DNA from: Aeromicrobium choanae
Lineage (GTDB): Bacteria > Actinomycetota > Actinomycetes > Propionibacteriales > Nocardioidaceae
Direction of reading: 5' to 3'
Length of the DNA: 64,000 nucleotides
NCBI RefSeq assembly: GCF_900167475.1
Contig: NZ_LT796768.1
Location: 2,542,001 to 2,606,000, forward strand
Shown: positions 1-7,931 of the stretch, piece after piece
How the letters are laid out: the number at the start of each line of letters is the position of its first letter
Numbering within the stretch: position 1 is the first letter of the stretch
Made by a program: the position numbers and the translations under genes
The notes under the pieces: model-generated
Database searches by the model: none
The model's input: only the letters and a program-made list of their open reading frames with translations
Told to the model about the DNA's origin: nothing

Positions 1-535
1 CGAGGCTGAGGAACTCGACCGGGCCCGAGCTGGTCGCGCCGAACCAGTGCGGGGTCCGCGTGTCGAACTCGACGGCCTCGCCGGGTCCGAGCACCAGGTC
101 GTGCTCCCCGAGGACGAGCCGGAGCCTGCCGTTGAGGACGAAGGCCCAGTCGTAGCCCTCGTGCGTGCGCAGGTTCGGCAGGGCGTCGTCGTGCCCGGCG
201 GGGAGGATGAACTTGTAGGCCTGGATGCCTCCGGGCCTGCGGCTCAGGGGCAGGATGGTCCGGCCGTCGCTCGTGGGGATGGGGCGCAGGTTCACGCGGG
301 GGTCGCCCGTCGGTGGCGCATCGACGAGCTCGTCGAGCGTGACCCCGTGAGCACGCGCCAGGGGGAGCAGCTGCTCCAGCGTCGGCCTGCGCAGCCCGGC
401 CTCGAGCCTCGACAGCGTGCTGATCGAGATCCCCGTCTCCTCGGAGAGATCGTTCAGCGTGATGTCGCGCCGCTGCCGCAGGTGCTTCAGGCGTGGTCCG
501 ACAGCGTCGAGGGTGCGATCCAGGGCTTCGTCCAT
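1..535 (-). CDS. XRE-family regulator with C-terminal cupin domain (3' end cut by window)
   Basis: The reverse strand reads open from an ATG at 535 to the window edge, giving the first 178 residues. Residues about 14-68 form a helix-turn-helix of the XRE/Cro type (LNDLSEETGISISTLSRLE, then a second helix and VTLDEL). Residues about 105-178 look like a cupin barrel (LPNLRTHEGYDWAFVLNG, LGPGEAVEFD, TPHWFG). HTH-cupin proteins of this type usually sense a small ligand or redox state and repress nearby genes. A perfect palindrome lies just upstream, between this gene and the divergent methyltransferase gene, so autoregulation and control of that neighbour are likely. The missing C-terminus should be only a few residues. 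Confidence 0.85.
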   Translation of the reverse strand, partial: MDEALDRTLDAVGPRLKHLRQRRDITLNDLSEETGISISTLSRLEAGLRRPTLEQLLPLARAHGVTLDELVDAPPTGDPRVNLRPIPTSDGRTILPLSRRPGGIQAYKFILPAGHDDALPNLRTHEGYDWAFVLNGRLRLVLGEHDLVLGPGEAVEFDTRTPHWFGATSSGPVEFLSL

Positions 536-544
536 CCACCCAGT

Positions 545-558
545 TTGCCATTTGGCAA
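545..558. promoter_or_regulatory. Palindromic operator candidate for the XRE-cupin regulator
   Basis: TTGCCATTTGGCAA is a perfect 6-2-6 palindrome located 10 bases upstream of the regulator's start codon, in the divergent intergenic region. Its size and position fit an HTH dimer site. Assignment to this regulator is inference. Confidence 0.55.
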
Positions 559-632
559 CAATCTTTGCCCGGAGGCGTCCGCCCCGGCATGGTGGAGGTT
601 CAACGGCACGCCGACGACGGGAGAGAAGGACG

Positions 633-1271
633 ATGGAGCACACGTTCGACCGCACGTACTGGGACGAGATCTGGCAGGGGGACCGAGCGCACGCGATGGG
701 AACGAGCCGACCCCATCCACACCTCGTGCAGGAGATCGGCGACCTGATGCCCGGGACGGCGCTCGACGCCGGCTGCGGGGCCGGGTCCGAGGTCATCTGG
801 CTCGCGTCCCGTGGCTGGCAGGTCACTGGCGCGGACATCGCCGTCGCGGCCCTCGACCGCGCCGGAGAGCGTGCCGCCGAGGCAGGCGTCGCCGATCGGG
901 TGCGGTGGGTCGAGGCGGACCTGTCCACGTGGGAGCCGGACACGCGCTTCGACCTCGTCACCACCCACTACGCCCATCCCGCGATGCCACAGCTGGACTT
1001 CTACGACCGGGCCGCCTCCTGGGTGGCCCCCGGAGGCACCCTCCTCATCGTCGGCCACCTCCACCACGACGACGGCGTCCACGGGACCGGGCACGACCCC
1101 GACGGCCCGCCGCCCGCCGCCTCCGCGACCGCGGCCACGATCACCGCGCGCCTCGACCCGACGGACTGGGACGTCGTGACCGCCGAGGAGTCGCACCGGA
1201 CGGTGTCCGGCCCCGGCGACCACGAGATGGCCGTGCACGACGTCGTCGTCAGAGCCACCCGTCGCGGCTGA
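633..1271 (+). CDS. Class I SAM-dependent methyltransferase
   Basis: A 212-residue soluble protein. The SAM-binding glycine loop is LDAGCGAGSEVIWLA at about residues 44-58, followed by an acidic strand end (VTGADIA) and the later motif LSTWEPDTRFDLV. N-terminal FDRTYWDEIWQGD resembles small actinobacterial methyltransferases of the UbiE/TehB-like group. The substrate cannot be told. The ATG at 633 was chosen because a purine-rich GAGAGAAGGA lies directly upstream, whereas the open frame continues without a better site. It is divergent from the XRE-cupin regulator and may be its target. Confidence 0.85.
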   Translation: MEHTFDRTYWDEIWQGDRAHAMGTSRPHPHLVQEIGDLMPGTALDAGCGAGSEVIWLASRGWQVTGADIAVAALDRAGERAAEAGVADRVRWVEADLSTWEPDTRFDLVTTHYAHPAMPQLDFYDRAASWVAPGGTLLIVGHLHHDDGVHGTGHDPDGPPPAASATAATITARLDPTDWDVVTAEESHRTVSGPGDHEMAVHDVVVRATRRG

Positions 1272-1277
1272 GTCGCG

Positions 1278-1466
1278 TCAGTCGGGCGCCCCGTCCTGCT
1301 CGGCCACGTCGGGTCTGGTGGGGGACTGGGGCATGTCGTGCACGTCCTCGGACGTGGTGGTGTCGGTGTCCGGGGGTGTCGGGTTGGCAGCCGAGTCGCT
1401 CACCGTCCCCTGGCTCTCGTCGTCGTGCTCGGAGTGCTGCTGCGCTTTCCGCGGATCGGTCGTCAT
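1278..1466 (-). CDS. Small acidic, probably disordered protein (62 aa)
   Basis: A 62-residue protein made almost entirely of Asp, Glu, Ser, Thr, Pro and Gln (start MTTDPRKAQQHSEHDD), with no hydrophobic core and no cysteine. It should be intrinsically disordered. An AGGA lies upstream of the ATG. A SigB/F-type promoter, GAGT-N15-GGGTAC, ends nine bases before the start codon, back to back with the katE promoter, so it is probably stress-induced. Three other small acidic proteins occur in this window (18102, 21120 and 55256). No function is recognised; protective hydrophilin-like roles are only a possibility. Confidence 0.65.
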   Translation of the reverse strand: MTTDPRKAQQHSEHDDESQGTVSDSAANPTPPDTDTTTSEDVHDMPQSPTRPDVAEQDGAPD

Positions 1467-1475
1467 GGTCCTGAG

Positions 1476-1500
1476 GTACCCCGTCGGCGGCTCCCGACTC
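1476..1500 (-). promoter_or_regulatory. SigB/F-type promoter of the small acidic protein gene
   Basis: Read on the reverse strand: GAGT, a 15-base spacer, then GGGTAC at 1481-1476. This fits the actinobacterial general-stress consensus GNNT-N14-16-GGGTAY. The start codon is nine bases beyond the -10. Confidence 0.55.
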
Positions 1501-1511
1501 GCCGCTCGGTG

Positions 1512-1536
1512 ATTGGCCCGACGCAGGGCGGGTACC
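1512..1536 (+). promoter_or_regulatory. SigB/F-type promoter of katE
   Basis: GATT at 1512-1515, a 15-base spacer, then GGGTAC at 1531-1536, 33 bases before the katE start. It is divergent from the similar promoter at 1476-1500. Stress-sigma control of a large-subunit catalase is a known arrangement in actinobacteria. Confidence 0.6.
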
Positions 1537-1569
1537 TCTCGGAGGACCGCCGACTCCAAGGAGACCTGC

Positions 1570-3846
1570 ATGGACCCGAGCAAGGCCGCGAAGAACATCA
1601 AGGACGCCGTGGAGAGCACGGCGGAGAAGGCGTTGGACAAGGCCGCCGAGCTCGCCACGCCCGACATCCCCGGCCGTCCCGGCCCTCATCCCGTCCCCTT
1701 CGACGAGCCCACCGAGCCGCGTGAGCCGCTGCCGCCGAAGGGCGACCAGAGCGCGCCGGACACCCGGTCGGCCACCGGTGCGCCGTCAGGCGCTCCCGAG
1801 GACGTGCGCACGCAGCAGGGTGCCTTCCTGACGACGTCGCAGGGCGCGCGACTGCGCGACAGCGACCACTCGCTCAAGGCCGGCCCACGCGGTCCGATCC
1901 TGATGCAGGACCACCACTTCCGCGAGAAGATCACGCACTTCGACCACGAGCGCATCCCCGAACGCGTCGTCCACGCACGCGGCTCCGGCGCCCACGGCAT
2001 CTTCGAGGGCTACGGCACGGCGGCCGACGTCACGCACGCGGCGTTCCTCCAGGAGGGCGTCACGACGCCCGTGTTCACGCGCTTCTCCACGGTGCTCGGC
2101 TCGCGCGGCTCGGCCGACACCGTCCGCGACACTCGTGGGTTCGCCACGAAGTTCTACACCGCCGAGGGCACGTTCGACCTCGTCGCGAACAACATCCCGG
2201 TCTTCTTCATCCAGGACGGCATCAAGTTCCCCGATGTCATCCACGCCGGCAAGCCGCACCCGGATCGCGAGATCCCGCAGGCGCAGAGTGCCCACGACAC
2301 CTTCTGGGACTTCGTCTCGCTGCACACCGAGGCGCAGCACCACACGATCTGGAACATGTCCGACCGCGGCATCCCGCGGTCCTACCGGATGATGGAGGGC
2401 TTCGGCGTCCACACCTTCCGGATGGTCAACGCCGAGGGCGGCACCTCGCTGGTGAAGTTCCACTGGAAGCCGACGCTGGGCGTGCACTCCCTCACGTGGG
2501 AGGAGGCGCAGTTCATCAACGGCATCGACCCGGACTTCCACCGCCGCGACCTGGCCGACGCGATCGAGGCCGGCGCCTTCCCCGAGTGGGAGCTGGGCAT
2601 CCAGGTGTTCGAGGACAACCCCGAGCAGGAGTTCGCCGGGATCGACCTGCTCGACCCGACGAAGATCGTCCCCGAGGAGCTCGCGCCCGTGCAGCCGATC
2701 GGCCGGCTGACCCTGAACGCCAACCCCACGAACTTCTTCGCCGAGACCGAGCAGGTCGCGTTCCACCCCGGCCACCTGCCGCCGGGCATCGACGTCACCG
2801 ACGACCCGCTGCTGCAGGCGCGCCTGTTCTCGTACATCGACACGCAGATCACGCGCCTCGGCGGTCCGAACTTCTCGCAGATCCCGGTCAACCGACCGCA
2901 CGCGCCGGTGAACGACATGTTCCGCGACGGCTTCCACCAGCACGCGGTGCACGCCGGGGTCGCCCCGTACAAGCCGAACTCGCTCGACGGCGGCTGCCCG
3001 TTCTTCGCCGGTGCCGACGACCGAGCGTTCGAGGACACGCCGGTGAAGGTGACCGAGTCGACGAAGCTGCGCGCGAACCCGGCCACCTTCGACGACCACT
3101 TCAGCCAGGTACGGCTGTTCTGGGCGAGCATGAGCCCGGTCGAGAAGGAGCACATCATCCGCGCCTACGCGTTCGAGCTGGGCAAGTGCTACGAGGACGC
3201 GATCAAGGCCCGCCAGCTGCAGCACCTGGCCAACATCGACCCGGTGCTGTGCCAGGAGGTCGCCACGGCGCTCGGCATGCCGGCCCCCGAGCCGACGGTC
3301 GAGCTGACGCCCGAGACGCCCAGCCCCGCCCTCTCGCAGGTCGGCGGCACGTGGCCGGCCGACGGCCGGATGATCGGCATCGTGGTCGATCCCGACGGTG
3401 ATCTCGGCGGGGTCGAGGCGCTGCGGGCGGCCATCTTCTCCGCCGGCGCCGTTCCGCTGGTCGTGGGCCCGCACGGTGGCAAGATCGGCCCGCTCACCGT
3501 GCAGCGCACGTTCGCGACGGGCCGCTCGGTCGAGTTCGACGCGCTGCTGCTCGCGGGTCACCCGAAGCCGGCACCGGACGCCGTGCCGTCGCGCGACGAC
3601 AAGGCGGGCGCCCCGGCCGGGCTCACGCTCGACCCCCGGGTGCAGCTGATGCTCGACGAGATGTGGCGCCACGCGAAGGTGATCGGCGCGTGGGGCGACG
3701 GCGTGGCCGCGCTCGAGGCGGCCGGCTACGGCGGCGGGCTTCCCGGCGTGGTGACCGGTGACGACGCCGGACCGGTGTTCGCCGAGGTCCAGGACCTCAT
3801 GGCCTCCCACCGCGTGTGGGAGCGCTTCCCCGTGACCGTCGCGTGA
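1570..3846 (+). CDS. katE: Large-subunit (HPII-type) heme catalase
   Basis: A 758-residue catalase that decomposes hydrogen peroxide in the cytoplasm, matching the size of E. coli HPII (753). The distal histidine is His135 in VVHARGSGAHG, the distal asparagine Asn208 in ANNIPVFFIQD, and the heme ligand Tyr422 in RLFSYIDTQ; spacings match HPII (128/201/415). From about residue 605 follows the flavodoxin-like domain found only in large-subunit catalases (RMIGIVVDPDGDLGG). AAGGAG precedes the ATG at 1570; the frame is open further upstream but lacks support. A SigB/F-type promoter lies 33 bases upstream. The next gene begins 13 bases after the stop, so four glycosyltransferases probably share its transcript. 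Confidence 0.97.
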   Translation: MDPSKAAKNIKDAVESTAEKALDKAAELATPDIPGRPGPHPVPFDEPTEPREPLPPKGDQSAPDTRSATGAPSGAPEDVRTQQGAFLTTSQGARLRDSDHSLKAGPRGPILMQDHHFREKITHFDHERIPERVVHARGSGAHGIFEGYGTAADVTHAAFLQEGVTTPVFTRFSTVLGSRGSADTVRDTRGFATKFYTAEGTFDLVANNIPVFFIQDGIKFPDVIHAGKPHPDREIPQAQSAHDTFWDFVSLHTEAQHHTIWNMSDRGIPRSYRMMEGFGVHTFRMVNAEGGTSLVKFHWKPTLGVHSLTWEEAQFINGIDPDFHRRDLADAIEAGAFPEWELGIQVFEDNPEQEFAGIDLLDPTKIVPEELAPVQPIGRLTLNANPTNFFAETEQVAFHPGHLPPGIDVTDDPLLQARLFSYIDTQITRLGGPNFSQIPVNRPHAPVNDMFRDGFHQHAVHAGVAPYKPNSLDGGCPFFAGADDRAFEDTPVKVTESTKLRANPATFDDHFSQVRLFWASMSPVEKEHIIRAYAFELGKCYEDAIKARQLQHLANIDPVLCQEVATALGMPAPEPTVELTPETPSPALSQVGGTWPADGRMIGIVVDPDGDLGGVEALRAAIFSAGAVPLVVGPHGGKIGPLTVQRTFATGRSVEFDALLLAGHPKPAPDAVPSRDDKAGAPAGLTLDPRVQLMLDEMWRHAKVIGAWGDGVAALEAAGYGGGLPGVVTGDDAGPVFAEVQDLMASHRVWERFPVTVA

Positions 3847-3859
3847 ACGGGGGATCGGA

Positions 3860-5005
3860 TTGACCACCCAGTTCGGCGTGACTCCCCGGCCCACGGACGA
3901 CCGTCCGGGGGCCGGGGTGGCGCGAGGCGGCACAGAACCACTGCGCATCGCCTCCGTGCCGTCCACCCACGTCTACGTCCGGCACCTGCGCCCGCCGGAG
4001 GGGCCGAGCCCGTTCGTTCACCTGCCCGACCCCGATCCCGACCACCCGTCGCGCCCGGCCACGAGCAAGTGGTGGCCCCCGGTCATGCTGCGTCCCGAGT
4101 GGGCCGCGACGGCCGACTTCGACGTGTTCCACGTCCAGTTCGGCTTCGACGCCTGCTCCCCGCAGGACCTGGAGCGGCTGGTCGAGGTGCTGCGTGAGCG
4201 GGGCAAGCCGCTCGTCCTGACGGCCCACGACCTGCGCAATCCCCATCACCCGACGCGCGAGCTGCACGACGAGCAGCTGGGTGTCCTCGTGCGGGCGGCC
4301 GACGCGGTGGTGACCCTCACCGAGGGCGCCGCCGCCGAGATCCGGCGGCGGTGGGGCCGCGAGGCGCTCGTGGTGCCGCATCCGCACGTCGTCGAGCTCG
4401 ACACGATGGCGCGACTGCGACGCGAGCGGGCAGGCCGGCCGACGGACGAGTTCCGCGTGGGCGTCCACATCAAGAGCCTGCGCGAGAGCATGGATCCGTT
4501 CCCGGTGCTGCGAGTCCTCGACGAGACGCTCGCCGAGCTGCCGGGCGGGGTGCTCCAGGTCAACGGGCACCACGACGTGCTCGACGCCGAGGGTGCCCGC
4601 CGCGAGCCGGTGCTGGCGGCCTGGCTGGAGGAGAGGGCCGCCCACGGTCGCGTCGACCTGCGCGTCCACGACTTCCTGCCCGACGCGCAGCTGTGGGAGT
4701 ACCTCGCGAGCCTCGACGTCGCGGTGCTTCCGTACCGGTTCGGCACGCACTCCGGGTGGCTCGAGGCGTGCCGCGACCTCGGGACCACGGTGGTCGCGCC
4801 GACCTGCGGGCACTACGCCGACCAGGGCCCCGTGCTCAGCTACGGCTTCGACGAGTCGCACTTCGACGCGGAGTCGCTCCGGGCGGCGATCCGGTTCGCG
4901 CACGCCGCCCGGCCCGATCACGGGGTCAGCGTGCAGGAGCGCCGCGCCCAGCGTGTCGCGGTGGCACAGGCCCACGCACGGCTCTACCGGGAGCTGCTGT
5001 CATGA
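3860..5005 (+). CDS. GT-B type glycosyltransferase
   Basis: A 381-residue protein with the layout of a GT-B glycosyltransferase: an N-terminal half with DVFHVQFGFDACSP and PLVLTAHDLRNPHH, a middle segment ADAVVTLTEGAAAEIRRRWG ahead of the linker, and a C-terminal half ending with the donor-site-like FLPDAQLWEYLASLDVAVLP. This is close to family GT4. The start is a TTG preceded by GGGGGATCGGA. It is the first of four genes joined by ATGA overlaps, so products are probably made in fixed ratio and act on the same glycan. Sugar donor and acceptor are unknown. Confidence 0.8.
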   Translation: MTTQFGVTPRPTDDRPGAGVARGGTEPLRIASVPSTHVYVRHLRPPEGPSPFVHLPDPDPDHPSRPATSKWWPPVMLRPEWAATADFDVFHVQFGFDACSPQDLERLVEVLRERGKPLVLTAHDLRNPHHPTRELHDEQLGVLVRAADAVVTLTEGAAAEIRRRWGREALVVPHPHVVELDTMARLRRERAGRPTDEFRVGVHIKSLRESMDPFPVLRVLDETLAELPGGVLQVNGHHDVLDAEGARREPVLAAWLEERAAHGRVDLRVHDFLPDAQLWEYLASLDVAVLPYRFGTHSGWLEACRDLGTTVVAPTCGHYADQGPVLSYGFDESHFDAESLRAAIRFAHAARPDHGVSVQERRAQRVAVAQAHARLYRELLS

Positions 5006-6072
5006 GTGGCCTGCGGATCTGCCTCATCGGCTCGAGCCGGTTCCCGATCCGGGAGCCGTTCGCGGGCGGGCTGGAGGCTCATACCCACGCGCTCGCCCGG
5101 CAGCTGACCGATCGGGGACACCATGTGTCGCTCTTCGCGGCCCCCGGATCGGACCCGGACCTGCGGACCCGCGAGCTTCCCGTCGACTCGCTCCGCCACG
5201 ACGTCGTCAACCGACCGGACCTGGACGTCACGCCGGGTGCCTGGATGGACGAGCACCACGCCTACCTCGGGTTGATGCTCGAGCTCGCCCGGAACCCGCA
5301 CCACTTCGACGTCGTGCACAACAACAGCCTGCACCACCTGCCCGTGGCGATGTCCTCGATGCTGGCCGTCCCGATGGTCACGACCCTGCACACCCCGCCG
5401 GTGCCGTGGCTCGAGTCGGCGATGAAGTACGCCGCCGCCGACAGCACGTTCGTCGCGGTGAGCCGCTTCACGGCGCGAGCGTGGGCTCACGCCGTCGGGA
5501 CCGTCACCATCGCGAACGGGGTCGACATCGAGCGGTGGCGCCCCGGTGCCGGCGGCGGCGCCGCGATCTGGTTCGGCCGCCTGGTGCCCGAGAAGGGCGC
5601 GCACCTGGCGATCGACGCGGCCCGTGCGGCCGGGATGCCGCTCGACCTCGCCGGTCCGGCCCTGGACGCCGAGTACTTCGGCGCCGAGATCGCCCCACGG
5701 CTGGGCGGTGAGATCCGGTACCTCGGGCACCTGACCCACGAGCAGCTGCGGGCGGCCGTGGGGAGCGCGCGCGTCGCGGTCGTGACGCCGAGGTGGGACG
5801 AGCCGTACGGACTCGTCGCCGCCGAGGCGATGGCGTGCGGCACTCCGGTGGCCGCGTTCGCGCGAGGGGCGCTGCCCGAGTTCGTCGACGAGTCCGTCGG
5901 GGCCCTGGCGGTGCCGGACGACGTCGCGTCGCTGGCCGCCGCGATCGGCGAGGCGGCCGGACGCGACCGCGAGGCGGTGCGCAGGGTCGCGGTGGAGCGC
6001 TGCTCGATCTCGGCGATGGTCGACCGGTACGAGGACCTCTACCGCCGGCTCGCGGGTCCGATGGCCGCATGA
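5002..6072 (+). CDS. Glycosyltransferase family 4
   Basis: A 356-residue GT4 enzyme. N-terminal glycine loop FAGGLEAHTHALARQL (about 22-37) typifies the acceptor domain. FDVVHNNSLHH and VAVSRFTARAW precede the donor domain, which has IWFGRLVPEKGAH (about 188-200) and the E-x7-E signature WDEPYGLVAAEAMACGTPV (about 266-284). Retaining transfer from a nucleotide sugar is expected; the sugar is not predictable. The ATG overlaps the previous stop by four bases and the end overlaps the next start in the same way, giving tight translational coupling. Confidence 0.92.
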   Translation: MSGLRICLIGSSRFPIREPFAGGLEAHTHALARQLTDRGHHVSLFAAPGSDPDLRTRELPVDSLRHDVVNRPDLDVTPGAWMDEHHAYLGLMLELARNPHHFDVVHNNSLHHLPVAMSSMLAVPMVTTLHTPPVPWLESAMKYAAADSTFVAVSRFTARAWAHAVGTVTIANGVDIERWRPGAGGGAAIWFGRLVPEKGAHLAIDAARAAGMPLDLAGPALDAEYFGAEIAPRLGGEIRYLGHLTHEQLRAAVGSARVAVVTPRWDEPYGLVAAEAMACGTPVAAFARGALPEFVDESVGALAVPDDVASLAAAIGEAAGRDREAVRRVAVERCSISAMVDRYEDLYRRLAGPMAA

Positions 6073-7058
6073 TCGGCTACTACGTCCACCACCAGGGCAG
6101 CGGTCACCTGCACCGGGCGACCGCGCTGGCTGCGGCGCTCGACGTCCCGGTGACGGGTCTGTCCTCGCTGCCGCGACCGGCGGCCTGGGCGGGGGAGTGG
6201 ATCGAGCTCGAGCGCGACGACCGGTGGGCCGACGAGCCGGTCGACACCGCCGGTGGCCACCTGCACTGGGCGCCGCTCGGCGAGCCGGGGCTCCGTTCCC
6301 GCATGGCGGCGATCTCGTCGTGGATCGCCGATGCGCAGCCGCGGGCACTCGTCAGCGACGTCTCCGTGGAGGTGGCGCTGCTGGCGCGGCTGCACGGCGT
6401 GCCCTTGATCTCGGTGGTCCTCCCGGGCGACCGCGGCGACCGCGCGCACCGCCTCGGGCAGGCCGCGTCCAGTGCCCTCGTCGCCTTCTGGCCGGAGGAG
6501 GCCGAGGGCATGGTGCGAGGTGTCGAGGCGCGGCTGCACCGGATCGGCGCCGTGTCCCGGTTCCCGGTCCGCGAGGCGCCGGTGGTGCGACGTGGTCCCG
6601 TGCGGCGAGTCGTGGTGCTCGGCGGCCGCGGGGGCGAGGGCCTCACCGACGCGGACCTCGCCCTGGCGCGGGCGCAGACGCCCGGGTGGGACTGGGAGGT
6701 CCTGGGCGGGGAGGGCCCGTGGCTCGCCGACCCGTTCCCGTCCATCTGCGACGCCGACGTCGTGGTGACGCACGCGGGGCAGAACGCGATCGCCGAGGTG
6801 GCCGCCGCGCGGCGCCCGGCGATCGTGGTCCCGGCCGACCGGCCCCACGACGAGCAGCGCACCACTGCGCGGGCCCTGGCGGCCGGGCCGTGGCCCGTCG
6901 TGGTGGAGCCCGAGTTCCCGGCGACCGGCTGGGCCGACCGGCTGGAGCGCGCCGCCGGCCTCGACGGCTCCGTGTGGTCGCGCTGGTGCGACGGTCGCGC
7001 GCCCGAGCGCTTCGCGGCGCTCGTCGGCGAGATCGTCGGCGCCGAGGTGGCGCGATGA
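6069..7058 (+). CDS. MurG/GT28-like glycosyltransferase
   Basis: A 329-residue protein starting GYYVHHQGSGHLHRA, the GxGH-type N-terminal loop of MurG, UDP-glucuronosyltransferase and related GT-B enzymes. The C-terminal half has VVVTHAGQNAIAEVAAARRP and VVPADRPHDEQ, the donor-binding pattern of GT28 (H-x-G-x-n-E, then a D/E-Q pair). No membrane segment is present. It is coupled by ATGA overlaps to the genes on both sides. Its role is probably one step in the same glycan pathway as its neighbours; it is not the peptidoglycan MurG, which would lie in the dcw cluster. Confidence 0.82.
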   Translation: MIGYYVHHQGSGHLHRATALAAALDVPVTGLSSLPRPAAWAGEWIELERDDRWADEPVDTAGGHLHWAPLGEPGLRSRMAAISSWIADAQPRALVSDVSVEVALLARLHGVPLISVVLPGDRGDRAHRLGQAASSALVAFWPEEAEGMVRGVEARLHRIGAVSRFPVREAPVVRRGPVRRVVVLGGRGGEGLTDADLALARAQTPGWDWEVLGGEGPWLADPFPSICDADVVVTHAGQNAIAEVAAARRPAIVVPADRPHDEQRTTARALAAGPWPVVVEPEFPATGWADRLERAAGLDGSVWSRWCDGRAPERFAALVGEIVGAEVAR

Positions 7059-7903
7059 CGTCGGTGGCGGTCATCACGGTCGCCCACGGCCGGCACGCCC
7101 ACCTGTGCGCGCAGGACGACTCGCTCGCGCTGAGCACGCGACGGCCCGACGAGCGGGTGCTCGTCGCGATGGACGACCCCGAGGTCCTGGCGTGGACGTC
7201 CTCCGCACCTCCGTCGCCACGCACCGTCTCCGTCCCGCGGCGCCCGGACGGGCTGCCGCTCGCCGCGGCGCGCAACGCCGGTGCCGCCGCGGCGATCGAC
7301 GCAGGCGCGGAGGTGCTCGTGTTCCTCGACGTCGACTGCCTCGTGTCGCCGGGGCTCGTGGAGGACTACGCGGACGCGGTGGCGGCCGAGCCGGGAACGC
7401 TGTGGTGCGGCCCGGTCACGTACCTGCCTCCGGCCCCTGCGGGTGGGTATCCCGTCGGCGACCTCGGGCCGTGGGACAGCCCGCACCCGGCGCGACCCGC
7501 CCCGGCGCCGGGCGAGCGCCTCGCCGGGGGAGACCCCGACCTGTTCTGGTCGCTGTCCTTCGCGGTGCACCGCGAGACCTGGCGGCTGGTCGGCGGCTTC
7601 CACGAGGAGTACGCCGGGTACGGGGGCGAGGACACCGACTTCGCCCAGTGCGCCGCCGCGGCCGGCGTCGGTCTCGGGTGGACCGGGGGAGCGCGCGCCT
7701 TCCACCAGCACCATCGCGTGCAGCAGCCTCCGGTGGGCCACCTCGACGACATCCTGCGCAACGGCAGGCTCTTCCGGCGCCGGTGGGGACGCTGGCCGAT
7801 GACCGGCTGGCTCGAGCAGTTCGAGGAGCGGGGCCTGGTCGAGCGCGTCGGCGACGACTGGGTGCGGGCGGACTCGCCGCAGCGGCATCCCGACCGGGTG
7901 TGA
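7055..7903 (+). CDS. Glycosyltransferase family 2
   Basis: A 282-residue GT-A enzyme. VAVITVAHGRHAHL opens the nucleotide-binding fold; LPLAAARNAGAAAA and VLVFLDVDCLVSP carry the DxD metal and donor motif near residue 92. GGFHEEYAGYGGEDTDFA is the C-terminal G-x-ED acid pair typical of GT2 and galactosyltransferase-like (Glyco_transf_7C) proteins. It is the last of the four overlapping genes. An RYL-type acceptor cannot be inferred. The end of the gene contains the -35 of the following epimerase promoter. Confidence 0.88.
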   Translation: MTSVAVITVAHGRHAHLCAQDDSLALSTRRPDERVLVAMDDPEVLAWTSSAPPSPRTVSVPRRPDGLPLAAARNAGAAAAIDAGAEVLVFLDVDCLVSPGLVEDYADAVAAEPGTLWCGPVTYLPPAPAGGYPVGDLGPWDSPHPARPAPAPGERLAGGDPDLFWSLSFAVHRETWRLVGGFHEEYAGYGGEDTDFAQCAAAAGVGLGWTGGARAFHQHHRVQQPPVGHLDDILRNGRLFRRRWGRWPMTGWLEQFEERGLVERVGDDWVRADSPQRHPDRV

Positions 7904-7922
7904 GACGGGACCGCCGGGGTAC
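7898..7922 (+). promoter_or_regulatory. SigB/F-type promoter of the SDR epimerase gene
   Basis: GTGT at 7898-7901 (inside the end of the GT2 gene), a 15-base spacer, then GGGTAC at 7917-7922; the ATG is nine bases further on. Spacing to the start equals that at 1466. Confidence 0.5.
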
Positions 7923-7931
7923 CTGCAGCAC

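Noticed and set aside
3860-7903. Possible horizontally acquired polysaccharide island
   Set aside because: Base composition and codon use equal those of neighbouring genes; no integrase, IS or tRNA nearby.
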